A DNA stretch of 7,632 bases, taken from assembly GCA_003136515.1 (NCBI GenBank), contig PLEU01000107.1, forward strand, positions 1-7,632. The letters are read 5' to 3'. This DNA comes from Spartobacteria bacterium. GTDB lineage: Bacteria; Verrucomicrobiota; Verrucomicrobiae; Chthoniobacterales; UBA6821. Position numbers and translations under genes: made by a program. The notes under the pieces were generated by a model. That model worked only from the letters and a program-made list of their open reading frames with translations, searched no databases and was not told the origin of the DNA. Below are positions 6,668 through 7,632 of this stretch, piece after piece (positions within the stretch are counted from its first letter, which is position 1; each line of letters starts with the position of its first letter).

Positions 6668-7632
6668 CTACCTTGGGGTGGCGGTTGCTTGGGAGGAGTA
6701 GCCGCTGAGATTCACGCCATCGGTATCCGCGACGACATAGTAGTAGGTTGTGCCAGAAACCACATTGAGATCAGTGTATTTTGTGGCGGAGGTGGTGGCG
6801 ATCTTGGTATAGGGTCCTCCACTGATTTTGGAACGATAAATGGTGTAGAAGGTGGCGTTCTTTGCGGAAGTGTAGGTAAGCGCGACCGATTTGACTCCGG
6901 CGGTGGCTGTCAGTGTCGCCGGTGCGTTGGGAAGAACGGTCAGCTTGACTATGCTGCTCGTGACTGATCCGTAAGAATTGGACACGACTGCATCATAGAT
7001 GCCGTTTGTTTGCACATTGGTGAGTGAGAAGGTGGAGTTGGTGGCTCCTATAATCGGAGTGTTCGTATTGGCATACCACTGGTAACTCAGGGGAGCAGAT
7101 CCTGCAGCCACCAGCGTGAACGACGCTGGTGAACCTGCATTGGTAGCTATGGGAACGGGTTGTGTCGTTATGAATGGGAGCTGAGGGGAGTAGGTGGCTG
7201 CCCAACGCTGGCCGATTGTCACGATCTGGTTCGCATTATAATGAACGCTTCCATCGGCGAACCCGCTAGTCATGTCGTCAGTAGTGACAAACTTCACGTT
7301 GGTGTCAGAACTAACGAGTGTCGTCATGGCAGCATTTACTTCCGCAACCCCAGTTTGGTAATTCGCAAAAGCGGGCATGTTGGAGTTGACCTGTGTCAGC
7401 ACAAATTCAAGGTTTGGAACCTGCAGATCGGTACGCACGTTTTTCACAAAATTCGCTATGTCATTGGTATAAGTAGTGGGATTGGCCGTGGCATCGGCCT
7501 CTCCCTGCAGCCAGAAGAAGCCTCTCACGGTCGGGATATACCCCTGAGCGGTGAGCTGCTGGAGGCTGTTGGTGATCTCCGAGATCATCATTGGGTAAAG
7601 AAAATTGGCTGATTTCTGAAACTGTGTGTCCA
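6668..7632 (-). CDS. SGNH/SASA-type carbohydrate (acetyl)esterase with Ig-FnIII tail (C-terminal part, 5' end outside window)
   Basis: The frame is open from the window edge to TAG at 6670-6668, giving 320 visible residues; the ATG at 7591 is internal because coding sequence (DTQFQKSANFLYP) continues upstream. GFFWLQGEAD (7522-7493) matches the W-x-QGE-x-D block of sialate-O-acetylesterase-like and CE6 esterases. FADGSVHYN (D at 7255, H at 7243-7241) followed by IGQRWA matches the final Asp/His block. The catalytic Ser motif (GQSN-like in the family) should lie upstream of the window. The family removes acetyl or similar esters from polysaccharides such as xylan; the exact substrate cannot be read here. 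After the esterase domain (ending about 7180) come an Ig-like domain (ITTQP to LTVLP) and an FnIII domain (NAPATLTAT to the stop), homologous to the end of the neighbouring GH3 protein. The gene precedes the GH3 gene by 120 bases on the same strand, fitting joint removal of side groups and backbone sugars. No terminator is evident after it. Confidence 0.85.
   Translation of the reverse strand, partial: DTQFQKSANFLYPMMISEITNSLQQLTAQGYIPTVRGFFWLQGEADATANPTTYTNDIANFVKNVRTDLQVPNLEFVLTQVNSNMPAFANYQTGVAEVNAAMTTLVSSDTNVKFVTTDDMTSGFADGSVHYNANQIVTIGQRWAATYSPQLPFITTQPVPIATNAGSPASFTLVAAGSAPLSYQWYANTNTPIIGATNSTFSLTNVQTNGIYDAVVSNSYGSVTSSIVKLTVLPNAPATLTATAGVKSVALTYTSAKNATFYTIYRSKISGGPYTKIATTSATKYTDLNVVSGTTYYYVVADTDGVNLSGYSSQATATPR
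6671..7171 (-). repeat. Ig-FnIII tail module, copy in the esterase gene
   Basis: This segment encodes the last 167 residues of the esterase. It is homologous to 1235-1732 at the end of the GH3 gene, although the catalytic domains of the two proteins are unrelated. Runs such as GGPYTK and TSATKYTDLNVVSGTTYYYV are unchanged between copies, while differences concentrate in the Ig half and at the extreme C terminus. Confidence 0.9.

Noticed and set aside
7160..7612. 150-codon plus-strand open frame opposite the esterase gene
   Set aside because: It lies wholly antisense to a coding region with clear family motifs, and its translation is low-complexity His/Gly/Arg-rich text with no recognisable domain. 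It is a shadow of the real frame.

Overview
The window holds three long protein-coding genes, all read on the minus strand, so transcription runs from high to low coordinates. All three look like large secreted carbohydrate-active proteins. Both outer genes are cut by the window edges. The Ig-like modules with the phrase NTNTPI.GATNS.LTLTNV, the Ser/Thr/Asn-rich spacers, the chains of F5/8-type, CBM6-like and FnIII modules, and roughly balanced base composition suggest a free-living polysaccharide-degrading member of Verrucomicrobiota (Pedosphaera/Limisphaera or Opitutus type). That placement is an inference from protein style; no marker gene is present.

In transcription order the layout is as follows. 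(1) 7632-6668: the C-terminal part of an SGNH/SASA-type carbohydrate (acetyl)esterase carrying an Ig-like plus FnIII tail. (2) 6667-6548: a 120-base spacer with a candidate sigma70-type promoter and a run of seven C directly before the next start codon. (3) 6547-1232: a complete 1771-residue secreted GH3 beta-glycosidase with a long train of accessory modules (FnIII-like, F5/8, CBM6-like, F5/8, jelly-roll, Ig, unassigned beta domain, Ig, FnIII). (4) 1231-1101: a 131-base spacer with an A/T-stem hairpin just after the GH3 stop and a possible 19-codon leader ORF whose stop overlaps the next start. (5) 1100-1: the N-terminal 366 residues of a secreted protein that resembles the N-terminal sandwich domain of a clan GH-L/M-like (alpha/alpha)6 glycosidase with LamG-like inserts.

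Together the genes suggest a compact locus for outer-surface or extracellular attack on a decorated, probably acetylated, plant or algal polysaccharide. The esterase would remove acyl groups, GH3 would release terminal beta-linked sugars, and the third enzyme may remove another terminal sugar. No SusC/SusD, regulator, transporter, tRNA, mobile element or CRISPR array is visible. The most notable features are the near-identical Ig-FnIII tail shared by two adjacent, otherwise unrelated enzymes, the unassigned modules inside the GH3 protein, and the C-tracts that replace a Shine-Dalgarno sequence before two of the genes.
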